From contig JBPXJS010000023.1 in NCBI GenBank assembly GCA_051715425.1, forward strand, positions 1 to 64,000: a stretch of DNA of 64,000 bases, read 5' to 3'. Positions 1 to 8,325 of this stretch are shown here, piece after piece. The DNA is from JAJTFA01 sp051715425 (lineage in GTDB: Bacteria; Bacteroidota; Bacteroidia; UKL13-3). Under the pieces are notes generated by a model that saw only the letters and a program-made list of their open reading frames with translations, was not told where the DNA came from and did not search any database. Within the stretch, counting starts at the first letter, position 1, and each line of letters begins with the position of its first letter. A program made the translations under genes and the position numbers.

Positions 1-705
1 CAAAACCGCACCGTTTACTTAAGTGCAGCCGGAACCGCAACCGTAAGTGCTTTACAATTAAATAATGGAACAAGTGATGCATGCGGAGTAGCAAGCTTAA
101 GCGCATCGCAAACTTCATATACATGCGCCAATGTAGGAACACCTGTAACGGTAACCTTAACCGCAACTGATTTAAATAGCAATACAAATACCGGTACAGC
201 AACCGTAACTGTATTAGATACCGTTAGACCAGTAGTTGTAACGCAAAACCGAACAGTATACTTAAGTGCAGCTGGTACAGCAACAGTAAGTGCTTTACAA
301 TTGAATAATGGAACAAGTGATGCATGCGGGGTAGCAAGCTTAAGCGCATCGCAAACTTCATATACATGTGCCAATGTAGGAACACCAGTAACGGTAACCT
401 TAACCGCAACTGATTTAAATGGCAATACAAATACAGGTACAGCAACCGTAACTGTATTGGATACGGTGAGACCTGTAGTTGTAACCCAAAACCGCACCGT
501 ATATTTAAGTGCCGCTGGAACAGCAACTGTATCAGCAGCCCAGGTAAACAATGGTTCAAGTGATGCATGCGGGGTAGCGAGTTTAAGTTTATCGCAAACC
601 TCTTTTAACTGTGCCAATATTGGAGCCAATACGGTAACCCTTACAGTAACCGATGTAAACAGCAATAGCAAAACAGGAACCGCTACGGTTACAGTAGTTG
701 ACACC
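1..705 (+). repeat. Tandem 243-bp coding repeats (3 units)
   Basis: Units begin at 1, 244 and 487 (each starts with the codons for QNRTVYLSAAGT), giving an exact 243-bp, 81-codon period. Units 1 and 2 are nearly identical in DNA, including third codon positions; unit 3 is more diverged (QVNNGSS instead of QLNNGTS, and a shortened TANIG-like segment). More units probably lie upstream of the window. Near-identity at silent sites points to recent duplication or gene conversion. Confidence 0.9.
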
Positions 706-3621
706 TTTAGTTTTACCGGCAACGCCCTTTCTTCCAGTCAAACCATTTGTTCGGGTTCTGCCCCTGCTATGCTTACTGGTCCGGTACCTACCGGAGGAAA
801 TGGTGTTACTTATACATACACCTGGTTAAGTTCTACAACCAGCGCTTCTGCAGGGTTTGCAGCCGCCACCGGTACAAACAATACACAAAACTATTCACCC
901 GGAGCACTCACCGCAAATACATGGTATAAGCGCAGAATAGTGAGCAGCCCATGTAATATCGATACCTCATCTGCCATACTCATTACTGTAAATCCGGCAA
1001 TTGCAGGAAATACGATTGGAAGCAATCAATCTATCTTAACCAATACCACGCCTTCGCCTCTTACAGGTGCTTTACCAACAGGTGGCAATGGTTCTTATAC
1101 TTATGGCTGGTTAAGCTCTACCACCAGCGGTACTGCCGGATTCAGCGCAGCATCAGGTACAAACAATACCCAGAACTATTCACCAGGAGCATTAACACAG
1201 AATACCTGGTACAGAAGGCGGGTAAGCTCAGGAAGCTGCTCTGATACTTCAACTGCAGTAGCTATTACGGTTAATGCAAGCATTGCCGGTAATACCATTT
1301 CTTCACCACAAACCATTTGCTCAGGATCAACACCTGCCGGTTTAACCGGAGGCACACCAACAGGTGGAACCGGAATCTTTACATATGCCTGGTTGAGTTC
1401 AACTACGAGTGCAACAGTTGGATTTACTGCAGCAAGTGGTACCAACAATGGTCAGAACTACACTCCTGGTGCATTAACACAGAATACCTGGTATAGAAGA
1501 TACGTGGTATCAGGTGCTGCTTCTGATACATCTGCAGCAATTCTGATTACTGTGAATGCACCCGTTGCTTCAAACACAGCCAGTGGTGCACAAACCATTT
1601 GTTCAGGATCAACACCTGCAGCACTTACCGGATCAACACCTACAGGTGGAACAGGAACATTTACTTACACATGGTTAAGTTCTACCACCAGTGCTTCAAC
1701 AGGTTTTGCTGCTGCAACAGGAACAAACAATACACAGAATTATACTCCTGGCGCGCTCACTGCAAACACCTGGTACAAACGCAGGGTAAGCTCAGGAGCA
1801 TGTAATGCAGATACCTCTGCAGCCGTAGCCATAACCGTGAATCCGGTAATTGCAGGCAATACTGCCAGTGGAGGATCTGTTGTTTGTAACGGAAATACCA
1901 CCAGCCTTACCGGATCAGCACCTACAGGTGGAAGCGGATCTTATACTTATTCATGGTTAAGTTCTACTACCAGTGGTACCACCGGTTTCGGTGTGGCTTC
2001 AGGCACCAGCAATGCCCAAAACTATACCACTGCTGCCATGACCAATGCCACCTGGTTCAGAAGATTGGTAACTTCAGGTGGATGTTCTGACACCTCTGCT
2101 GCTACACAGGTAACTATTACCAATACAAATACCTGGACAGGTGCCACAAGCACATCATGGACAACGGGTTCTAACTGGAGTTGTGGAACAGTTCCTACAG
2201 CCTCTATGAATATTGTGATCAATAGCGGTACTCCAAATATGCCTGTAATTACTGATCTAAGAACTGCGTTAAATGTTACCATCAACACCGGAGCTACCTT
2301 AACTTTATCCGGAGGCGGAGCATCACTTGTTATTACCGGAGTGTTTACCAATAACGGAACATTTAATACATCAACCGGTAAAGTTACTTTCAACGGAAGC
2401 ACACCGCAAATAGTTCCTCCGGGAAGTTATAACCGCATAGAAGTAAACAATACTGCAGGTGTAACACTTGGCGGAAACATTACCCTCTCCGACACGCTAT
2501 TCTTTGTGAGCGGTACCCTTTCATTAGGAAATAACAGCCTTACCTTAAACGGCACAAGCGGAAGAATAAGCGGTGCTGACAATACCAGATTTATTGTAAT
2601 TAACGGCACAGGTTCTTTAAATATTCAAAACCTGGGAACAGGCGGACGCACAGGTAATATTACATTCCCGGTGGGTACTTCAACTTCTTCTTATACTCCT
2701 GTTACCTTAAACAATACCGGAACATCTGATGAGTTTCGTGTAAGGGTGGTTGATAGTGTAAATACATCATACACTGGTCAAACACCGGGTGGTTCGCGCA
2801 TTGTAAACAACGTGGTGCATAAAACCTGGTTTATTGATGAGGTAAATGCAGGAGGATCTATTGTCGCACTAATCCTTCAGTGGAATGGTTTAAATGAGGC
2901 CGGTAACTTTACCCGCAACAATTGTTATGTAGCTCACTTTACCGGTGGAAACTGGATTCCATTTACTGGTGCTGCTGCATCAGGTGCAGGACCATATACC
3001 CAAACACGCAACGGTATAACTTCATTCTCTCCGTTTAGTATTGGTGGGGTTGGAAGCCAGCTGCCTGTAGTGCTTACTTCGTTTGAAGCAAAAGCTGAAT
3101 CTAACCATGCGGTATTAACATGGACTACTGCTTCTGAAGTAAACAACGATAAGTTTGTTGTAGAATCATCAACTGATGGCCATATTTTTAACACCATTGG
3201 AGAAGTGAAAGGAAAAGGAAACAGCAGCGAGGCTACAGATTATCTGTTTACAGATATGGAGGCACGCAAAGCCGGTATCAGCAGCGTATACTATCGTTTG
3301 CTTCAGGTTGATGCTGATGGAACCAAAACATATAGTGATATCAGAAAAGTAACATTCAATACTTTATCAGGTCAGATCCTGGTTACTCCTAATCCATTTG
3401 AAACAACCACAACTGTTACCTTCGCTGGCGCTGTTGCAGGTGCGGTACAAATAAAAGTTACCGATATTACAGGCAAACTGATTACTGAAACCTCGGCTCA
3501 TATTTCAGCTTCCGCTAATCAGGTTCAGCTTCATTTGGAATCATACAAATCAGGAATCTATTTTATACATGCTTCGAACGCCAATGGTGAAACAAGCGTG
3601 ATAAAAGTAGTGAAACAGTAA
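1..3621 (+). CDS. T9SS-secreted repeat surface protein (5' end outside window)
   Basis: The reading frame is open from base 1, so the N-terminus and signal peptide lie upstream; 1206 codons are visible. In order: about three 81-residue repeats of HYR/Ig-like type (codons 1-236), five 94-96-residue Ig-like repeats with recurring QTICSGS, TGGxGxxTYxW and NTWYxRR motifs (about 240-705), a beta-rich module starting TWTGATSTSWTTGSNW (about 710-1020), a domain starting LPVVLTSFEAK, and a C-terminal sorting domain of Por/type A kind (about 1127-1206: TPNPF, VTDITGK, GIYFIHA). By family knowledge such proteins cross the outer membrane through the T9SS and are anchored on the surface or released; adhesion is a guess. 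The last ~500 residues resemble the C-terminus of the giant protein at 43981-52242. Identity as a T9SS cargo is secure; ligand unknown. Confidence 0.9.
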   Translation, partial: QNRTVYLSAAGTATVSALQLNNGTSDACGVASLSASQTSYTCANVGTPVTVTLTATDLNSNTNTGTATVTVLDTVRPVVVTQNRTVYLSAAGTATVSALQLNNGTSDACGVASLSASQTSYTCANVGTPVTVTLTATDLNGNTNTGTATVTVLDTVRPVVVTQNRTVYLSAAGTATVSAAQVNNGSSDACGVASLSLSQTSFNCANIGANTVTLTVTDVNSNSKTGTATVTVVDTFSFTGNALSSSQTICSGSAPAMLTGPVPTGGNGVTYTYTWLSSTTSASAGFAAATGTNNTQNYSPGALTANTWYKRRIVSSPCNIDTSSAILITVNPAIAGNTIGSNQSILTNTTPSPLTGALPTGGNGSYTYGWLSSTTSGTAGFSAASGTNNTQNYSPGALTQNTWYRRRVSSGSCSDTSTAVAITVNASIAGNTISSPQTICSGSTPAGLTGGTPTGGTGIFTYAWLSSTTSATVGFTAASGTNNGQNYTPGALTQNTWYRRYVVSGAASDTSAAILITVNAPVASNTASGAQTICSGSTPAALTGSTPTGGTGTFTYTWLSSTTSASTGFAAATGTNNTQNYTPGALTANTWYKRRVSSGACNADTSAAVAITVNPVIAGNTASGGSVVCNGNTTSLTGSAPTGGSGSYTYSWLSSTTSGTTGFGVASGTSNAQNYTTAAMTNATWFRRLVTSGGCSDTSAATQVTITNTNTWTGATSTSWTTGSNWSCGTVPTASMNIVINSGTPNMPVITDLRTALNVTINTGATLTLSGGGASLVITGVFTNNGTFNTSTGKVTFNGSTPQIVPPGSYNRIEVNNTAGVTLGGNITLSDTLFFVSGTLSLGNNSLTLNGTSGRISGADNTRFIVINGTGSLNIQNLGTGGRTGNITFPVGTSTSSYTPVTLNNTGTSDEFRVRVVDSVNTSYTGQTPGGSRIVNNVVHKTWFIDEVNAGGSIVALILQWNGLNEAGNFTRNNCYVAHFTGGNWIPFTGAAASGAGPYTQTRNGITSFSPFSIGGVGSQLPVVLTSFEAKAESNHAVLTWTTASEVNNDKFVVESSTDGHIFNTIGEVKGKGNSSEATDYLFTDMEARKAGISSVYYRLLQVDADGTKTYSDIRKVTFNTLSGQILVTPNPFETTTTVTFAGAVAGAVQIKVTDITGKLITETSAHISASANQVQLHLESYKSGIYFIHASNANGETSVIKVVKQ
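718..2124 (+). repeat. Five Ig-like coding repeats of about 285 bp
   Basis: Five consecutive units start near 718, 1006, 1288, 1570 and 1855. Each encodes a 94-96-residue domain with conserved WLSSTTS, GTNNxQNY and NTWYxRR blocks. DNA identity between units is lower than in the 243-bp array just upstream but still obvious. Unit 5 is the most divergent (GGSVVCNGN start, NATWFRRLV end). Confidence 0.8.
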
Positions 3622-3640
3622 ATCCTGTTTTATACCATTC

Positions 3641-3676
3641 AAAAGAGGCTGTCCCAAAAAGGCAGCCTCTTTTTTA
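3641..3676 (+). terminator. Rho-independent terminator of the surface protein gene
   Basis: AAAAGAGGCTG (3641-3651) pairs with CAGCCTCTTTT (3663-3673) around an 11-base loop and runs into a T tract. It lies 20 bases past the stop codon. Confidence 0.85.
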
Positions 3677-3878
3677 TTTGTGGAAATCAGGCCTCATTCC
3701 TGTTATTGCGTTTAAATGGATATTGCTTTGAAAGCAGGATTTCTTTACATGATATACTTTACTTCTATAGATAGCATACCACATAGATCAAGCTCATCAT
3801 ACGAATCAAGCGAGTGCAATAAATAAAAAACCCACACCATAAGCCGGCATTAAAAACAGATTCGAAACAGGCTCATAA
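3677..3878. other. Convergent intergenic spacer, nothing recognised
   Basis: About 200 bases between two terminators of convergent genes. No open frame with a credible start, no promoter motif and no RNA-like fold was seen. Confidence 0.5.
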
Positions 3879-3907
3879 AAAAAGCCCGCATAGCTTGCGG
3901 GCTTTTT
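3879..3907 (-). terminator. Rho-independent terminator of dxs
   Basis: AAAAAGCCCGCA (3879-3890) and TGCGGGCTTTTT (3896-3907) form a 12-bp stem with a 5-base loop. Read on the minus strand it sits 18 bases past the dxs stop and ends in a T run. A-rich and T-rich flanks make it potentially bidirectional. Confidence 0.85.
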
Positions 3908-3925
3908 GTTTTATATCAACTACGT

Positions 3926-5848
3926 TTATGCTGTTACTTTTTCGCTGGCCATTTTTTTGGCTGTTTTAACCATGGCTGCTTCATCATAACCACACTCGGC
4001 ATACAGTTCTTTTTGTTCCCCATGTTCTACAATGGCATCAGGCATACCCAGCATTTTCACTTCTGCAGTATACTGGTGTTGTACCATAAACTCAACCACC
4101 GCAGTACCCATTCCTCCTACTACTGTTCCATCTTCCACAGTAATTACTTTTTTGTATTTGCTAAACACCTCATGCAATAACTCTTCATCCAACGGTTTCA
4201 CAAAACGCATATCATACAGGCCTGCTTTAATTCCTTCTTCGGCAAGTGTTTCTATTGCTTTTAGCGCCAGGTTACCAATATGACCGATGGTTAAAAATAC
4301 AATGTCTTCTCCATCAACCAGCTTGCGGCCTTTGCCAATTTCTATTTCTGTAAAAGGTGTGCGCCATTCAGGCATTACCCCATTACCACGTGGATAACGG
4401 ATAGAGAAAGCGCCTGCGTTTTTTTCAAGCGATGCTGTGTACATCAGGTTGCGTAATTCTTCTTCATTCATTGGAGCACTTACCACCATATTAGGGATAC
4501 AACGCATAAACGGAATATCAATCATCCCGTGATGAGTTGGCCCGTCAGCTCCGGCAATACCTGCCCTGTCCATACACAATACCACATGCAGCTTTTGCAG
4601 CGCAACATCATGCACTACCTGATCGTATGCGCGTTGCATAAATGAGGAGTAAATATTGCAAAACGGAATCAGTCCCTGGGTTGCAAGTCCGGCACTGAAG
4701 GTTACAGCATGTTGTTCGGCAATGCCCACATCAAAGGCCCTTTTTGGAAGCGCCTTCATCATTATATTCATAGATGAGCCGGAAGGCATGGCTGGTGTAA
4801 TACCAACAATTTTTTTATTCATATTGGCCAGCTCTACCAGTGTATGTCCAAACACATCCTGGTATTTTGGCGGCTGCGGTTTATCGGAAACGGATTTGTA
4901 AATTTCTCCTGTTACCTTATCAAACAATCCGGGTGCATGCCATTTGGTTTGGTCTTTCTCAGCCAGCGCATAACCCTTACCTTTTACGGTAACGCAATGC
5001 AACAGTTTAGGACCGGGTATTTTTTTCAGGTCGTTCAGCACCTTCACCATATGGTTTACATCATGTCCGTCAATTGGTCCGAAATACCGGAAACGCAACG
5101 ACTCAAACATATTGCTGTGTTTAAGCACACCTGATTTAATGGTATCGTGTACCTTGGAAATAATATCCTGAGAGATATGACCTACTTTTTTGAGCCTGTC
5201 GAGGGCTTTCCATACATCGTCCTTAAATTTATTATAAGTTGGAGATGTGGTAATATCAGTAAGGTATTCTTTAAGAGCACCCACATTCGGGTCAATACTC
5301 ATACAGTTATCATTCAGCACCACAATAATATTCGAATCTTCCACCCCGGCATGGTTCAGGCCTTCAAAAGCCAAACCAGCGGTCATGGCACCATCTCCAA
5401 TTACGGCTATATGCTGCCTGTCCAACTCTCCTTTTAACCTGGAGGCTACAGCCATACCCAGTGCGGCTGAAATAGAAGTGGACGAATGGCCAACGCCAAA
5501 AGTATCGTACTCACTTTCGCTACGTTTAGGGAAACCGGAAATGCCTTTATATACCCGGTTGGTATGAAACATATCCCTGCGGCCGGTAAGAATTTTGTGT
5601 CCGTATGCCTGATGGCCCACATCCCAAACAAGCTGATCGTAGGGAGTATTAAAAACGTAATGCAAAGCCACGGTTAACTCCACCACACCCAGGCTTGCAC
5701 CAAAATGGCCTCCGTAAACCGATACCATATCAATAATGTATTGCCTGAGATCAGCAGATACTTTAACCAAATCTTCTTCTTTTACCTTGCGCAGATCAGC
5801 AGGATATTTTATCGGATTAAGGAACTCGCCTGGTTTTATTTCCATCAT
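3926..5848 (-). CDS. dxs: 1-deoxy-D-xylulose-5-phosphate synthase
   Basis: Condenses pyruvate and glyceraldehyde 3-phosphate to 1-deoxy-D-xylulose 5-phosphate, the first step of the MEP isoprenoid pathway, using thiamine diphosphate and Mg2+ in the cytoplasm. The 640 residues match the family's usual length. Visible: GGHFGASLG (46-54), DVGHQAYGHK (76-85), the ThDP/Mg motif GDGAMTAG (151-158) with NDN at about 179-181, GIAEQHAV with the catalytic Glu (about 374), and GADGPTHHG. The start is one of two adjacent ATGs (5846-5848 or 5843-5845); no Shine-Dalgarno distinguishes them. It lies downstream of usp on the same strand with a 120-base gap, so possibly its own transcript. A terminator follows. 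Very secure. Confidence 0.97.
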   Translation of the reverse strand: MMEIKPGEFLNPIKYPADLRKVKEEDLVKVSADLRQYIIDMVSVYGGHFGASLGVVELTVALHYVFNTPYDQLVWDVGHQAYGHKILTGRRDMFHTNRVYKGISGFPKRSESEYDTFGVGHSSTSISAALGMAVASRLKGELDRQHIAVIGDGAMTAGLAFEGLNHAGVEDSNIIVVLNDNCMSIDPNVGALKEYLTDITTSPTYNKFKDDVWKALDRLKKVGHISQDIISKVHDTIKSGVLKHSNMFESLRFRYFGPIDGHDVNHMVKVLNDLKKIPGPKLLHCVTVKGKGYALAEKDQTKWHAPGLFDKVTGEIYKSVSDKPQPPKYQDVFGHTLVELANMNKKIVGITPAMPSGSSMNIMMKALPKRAFDVGIAEQHAVTFSAGLATQGLIPFCNIYSSFMQRAYDQVVHDVALQKLHVVLCMDRAGIAGADGPTHHGMIDIPFMRCIPNMVVSAPMNEEELRNLMYTASLEKNAGAFSIRYPRGNGVMPEWRTPFTEIEIGKGRKLVDGEDIVFLTIGHIGNLALKAIETLAEEGIKAGLYDMRFVKPLDEELLHEVFSKYKKVITVEDGTVVGGMGTAVVEFMVQHQYTAEVKMLGMPDAIVEHGEQKELYAECGYDEAAMVKTAKKMASEKVTA

Positions 5849-5886
5849 AAATGTTTAACAGCACTATATAACAATTGTTTAACAGG

Positions 5887-5905
5887 CAGGGCAATATTTG
5901 CCCTG
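5887..5905. repeat. Perfect 19-bp palindrome upstream of dxs
   Basis: CAGGGCAA, TAT, TTGCCCTG: an 8-bp inverted repeat with a 3-base centre, 38 bases upstream of the dxs start and 63 past the usp stop. There is no T tract on either side, so it is a poor terminator. An operator for dxs or an RNA hairpin are the alternatives; neither is shown. Confidence 0.5.
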
Positions 5906-5968
5906 AATTTGCCTATACAAACGGTAAAAATAAGAATTTGGTTTAAAACCACGAAAATTAAGACAATT

Positions 5969-6778
5969 TTATAGCCTGGCCTCGGTAACCATGAGGTCTT
6001 CACGGGGCGGGATGCTGAGAACCGGAACTGTTGAATGGTTTACCATCTGCTGGGCAAATTTTCCAAGGAAAAACGAGCCAATCTGCAATTCCTGCTCTGT
6101 CATCATAATAATCATATCTGCCTTTTTCTCTTTGGCGTAATTGATGGTGCTGTTGCTGATATTTGCTCCCATTTTTTTCTCGGTGGTATAATGAACTCCA
6201 TGTTCTTTAAGGCTGTCAACGGTTTGACGCATATACCCGTTTATGCGGTACTCGGCTTCTTTATCCGTATCAACAGATACCCCAAGCACATGAACGGTGG
6301 AGCCAAAAATTTGGGCTATTTTAATGGCGTGAGGAACTTTTTGTCTGGATTCAAAGGAAGTATCAATTGGAAGAACAATACTCTTAAACTCATTGATTCT
6401 GGCATCTTCGCGCATGCTTAATACCGGGCAGGTAGCACTATTTACCACCTTGTAGGCATTGCTACCCATCCAAAACTCTTCAAATCCGGCCACCCCGTGG
6501 GTTCCCATAATAATTAACTCTGTATCAGTTTCCTTTGAGGCGGCTATAATTTCTTTATGAACGCTGCCTTGTTTGTGCATATAATGAAACTCCACCCCAC
6601 TACTCTCACTGGTTAGTAATTTACGCAACTCCTCCTCGGTTTTGTTGCTCTCGTCAATATGAACAGCAGTAAGTTGAGCCTTAAAATTCTTTGCAAAAAA
6701 ACATGCAGCCCTGAAAGCTACGATAGATTGCGGTGAACCATCAACCGGAACCAAAATGCGGCTAAACGATATTTTCAT
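5969..6778 (-). CDS. Tandem-domain universal stress protein
   Basis: A 269-residue cytoplasmic protein of two UspA folds. Domain 1 (about 1-145) starts ISFSRILVPVDGS and ends with the complete ATP-binding signature G-2x-G-9x-G-S, read as GTHG, nine residues, GSNAYKVV, then CPVL. Domain 2 (about 150-269) keeps the fold (MGANISNSTINYA, ADMIIMM, VPVLSIP) but has MTEQELQIGSFFLGK where the glycine loop should be, so it probably does not bind ATP. By family knowledge such proteins help survival during starvation, oxidative or respiratory stress. The ATG at 6778 is the only good start. Partners are unknown. Confidence 0.93.
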   Translation of the reverse strand: MKISFSRILVPVDGSPQSIVAFRAACFFAKNFKAQLTAVHIDESNKTEEELRKLLTSESSGVEFHYMHKQGSVHKEIIAASKETDTELIIMGTHGVAGFEEFWMGSNAYKVVNSATCPVLSMREDARINEFKSIVLPIDTSFESRQKVPHAIKIAQIFGSTVHVLGVSVDTDKEAEYRINGYMRQTVDSLKEHGVHYTTEKKMGANISNSTINYAKEKKADMIIMMTEQELQIGSFFLGKFAQQMVNHSTVPVLSIPPREDLMVTEARL

Positions 6779-6848
6779 ATACCTGTGATTTATAGGTACA
6801 AGTTAGCAAATTATGCCCACGAAAAAAATGACAGGAGTCAGTGATGGC

Positions 6849-7631
6849 TTAATTTCCTCTGAATTCGGGCTTTCTTTTTTCGTTAAATGCGGTTACCCCT
6901 TCCTTATAATCATTACTCCTGCCTGCAATTTCCTGGCAGTAAGCTTCATATTCCAGCATGGTATCCAAATCGCTATGGAACGATTTATTCAGCATCTTTT
7001 TCATCATGGCTACTGCTTTTGTAGGTGCTTTGGCGTAATAATCAGCCACTTTTTGGGTTTCTTCATCCAGTTGTTCCGGAGCCGTCACCCGGTTTACCAT
7101 TCCCCATTCCAAAGCCTGTTTTGCCGTAACTTTGGTTCCCATGGTACTCATTTCAAATGCGCGTGCCGAGCCTACAAGCCTCGGAAGAAAATAGGAAGAT
7201 CCCGAATCGAGCACCAGGCCTACATTAATAAACACCTCTATTAAACTGGCATTTTCCGATGCCACAATAAAATCGCTGGCCAGCGCCATAGAGCAGCCTG
7301 CACCTGCTGCCACTCCGTTTAATTTACAGATAATGGGAATAGGCAAATTGCGCATGGCGCGTATCATAGGGTTATAACGTTTGTACAACGAATCACTTAA
7401 AGAACGGTTTTTGGCACCCGCTATGGATTTTAAATCCTGCCCTGAGCAAAAGGCCTTGCCTGCACCGGTGAGAATAAGTACCCTAATCGTTTTATCTTTC
7501 TCGACCTTTTTAAGGGCATCAATTACATCAAAACTTTGCTGCTCATTAAAGGCATTAAATACATCGGGGCGGTTTAAAGTAAGTGTGGCAACTCCTTCGT
7601 TTACTTCAAATAATATGGTTTCGTAACTCAT
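6849..7631 (-). CDS. Enoyl-CoA hydratase/isomerase, PaaG-like
   Basis: A 260-residue crotonase-fold enzyme. The oxyanion-hole segments are GKAFCSGQDL (about 58-67) and GVAAGAGCSMAL (about 105-116). The segment GLVLDSGSSYFLPRLVG carries the Asp-Ser pair typical of PaaG, the 1,2-epoxyphenylacetyl-CoA isomerase of aerobic phenylacetate degradation, instead of the second Glu of hydratases. That supports isomerase chemistry on an acyl-CoA. No other paa genes are in the window, so the pathway is inferred; a role in fatty-acid or aromatic acyl-CoA breakdown is possible. It is read toward usp (gap 70 bases) and may be co-transcribed with it. Confidence 0.87.
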   Translation of the reverse strand: MSYETILFEVNEGVATLTLNRPDVFNAFNEQQSFDVIDALKKVEKDKTIRVLILTGAGKAFCSGQDLKSIAGAKNRSLSDSLYKRYNPMIRAMRNLPIPIICKLNGVAAGAGCSMALASDFIVASENASLIEVFINVGLVLDSGSSYFLPRLVGSARAFEMSTMGTKVTAKQALEWGMVNRVTAPEQLDEETQKVADYYAKAPTKAVAMMKKMLNKSFHSDLDTMLEYEAYCQEIAGRSNDYKEGVTAFNEKRKPEFRGN

Positions 7632-7766
7632 AAGCTGGTGTGATTATCGGTAGCGAAAATATTATAAAATATGAATTGCTCAGTTAATTTTCTCCCTTTG
7701 AATGCAGTGTACTATTCTAAAGAATGAAACTGTGTACTTGTGAATGGATAAAAAAAACCATGCATT

Positions 7767-7774
7767 TAAGTTTG
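7767..7774 (+). promoter_or_regulatory. -7 element TAAGTTTG directly before the NlpC/P60 gene
   Basis: A perfect match to the Bacteroidota -7 consensus TAnnTTTG, separated by four bases (CCGG) from the GTG start. No TTG lies at the usual -33 spacing. The position implies a leaderless or near-leaderless mRNA. Confidence 0.55.
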
Positions 7775-7778
7775 CCGG

Positions 7779-8306
7779 GTGAATAAAAAGTACCTGTATC
7801 TGATCCTTATGCTGGCCATTATTGTTTCCTGTAAAAGCAAAAAGGGAAGTACGGGAGGCATGAGCCACCGCGAAAAAGCAGAGAAAAAAGAACACTACGA
7901 AAAAAAATTCGGGGTTACTTTTGAGAGGGAAACCAACTATAGCCTGTATGCTTCTATTGATAAGTGGTACGGAACACCACATAAACTGGGTTCCTGTGAA
8001 AAAAGTGGTATTGATTGCTCCTGCTTTGTAAACCGGGTATATCAGGAAGTTTACCATTGCCAGATTCCGCGCGATACCAAAGGACTGCTGGAAGAAGTAA
8101 AAAAAATTGACAAAGAAGATTTGCGGGAAGGTGATCTGGTATTTTTTGTAATGACAAAAGGCACCAAGGTAGACCATGTTGGCATTTACCTTACCCAGGG
8201 CCGGTTTGCCCATACATCAAGCAAAAAGGGAGTAATGGTAAGCAGCCTGGAAGAGCCGCATTTTCAAAAAACATTTAAAACCGGTGGAAGGCTGAGGTGC
8301 AGTTAA
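7779..8306 (+). CDS. NlpC/P60-family lipoprotein, likely cell-wall hydrolase
   Basis: A 175-residue predicted lipoprotein. The N-terminus is a short signal peptide (NKKYLYLILMLAI) ending in the lipobox IVSC with Cys at about 18. The NlpC/P60 papain-like domain follows: nucleophile in GIDCSCFV (about residue 75; the family usually has DCSGFV), catalytic His in DHVGIYL and a third polar residue in FAHTSS. Family members cleave the gamma-D-Glu-meso-DAP bond of peptidoglycan stems. The GTG start is chosen because an in-frame stop lies 12 bases upstream and the next Met (7809) would delete most of the signal peptide. It ends 20 bases before the convergent recJ stop. The Gly-to-Cys change after the catalytic Cys is a small oddity. 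Confidence 0.85.
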   Translation: MNKKYLYLILMLAIIVSCKSKKGSTGGMSHREKAEKKEHYEKKFGVTFERETNYSLYASIDKWYGTPHKLGSCEKSGIDCSCFVNRVYQEVYHCQIPRDTKGLLEEVKKIDKEDLREGDLVFFVMTKGTKVDHVGIYLTQGRFAHTSSKKGVMVSSLEEPHFQKTFKTGGRLRCS

Positions 8307-8325
8307 TTCAAATTTCTTATCGTAC

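Noticed and set aside
15..722. Long minus-strand open frame with an internal repeat
   Set aside because: It is the antisense shadow of the 243-bp repeats of the surface protein; the repeat in its sequence mirrors the sense repeat. No promoter or conserved motif.
2022..2402. 126-codon minus-strand frame inside the first surface protein
   Set aside because: Val/Pro-rich reverse frame of a Thr/Asn-rich coding sequence; no own signals.
6849..7631. Assignment as PaaG proper in a phenylacetate operon
   Set aside because: Motifs fit PaaG-like isomerases, but no other paa genes are near, so only the family is claimed.
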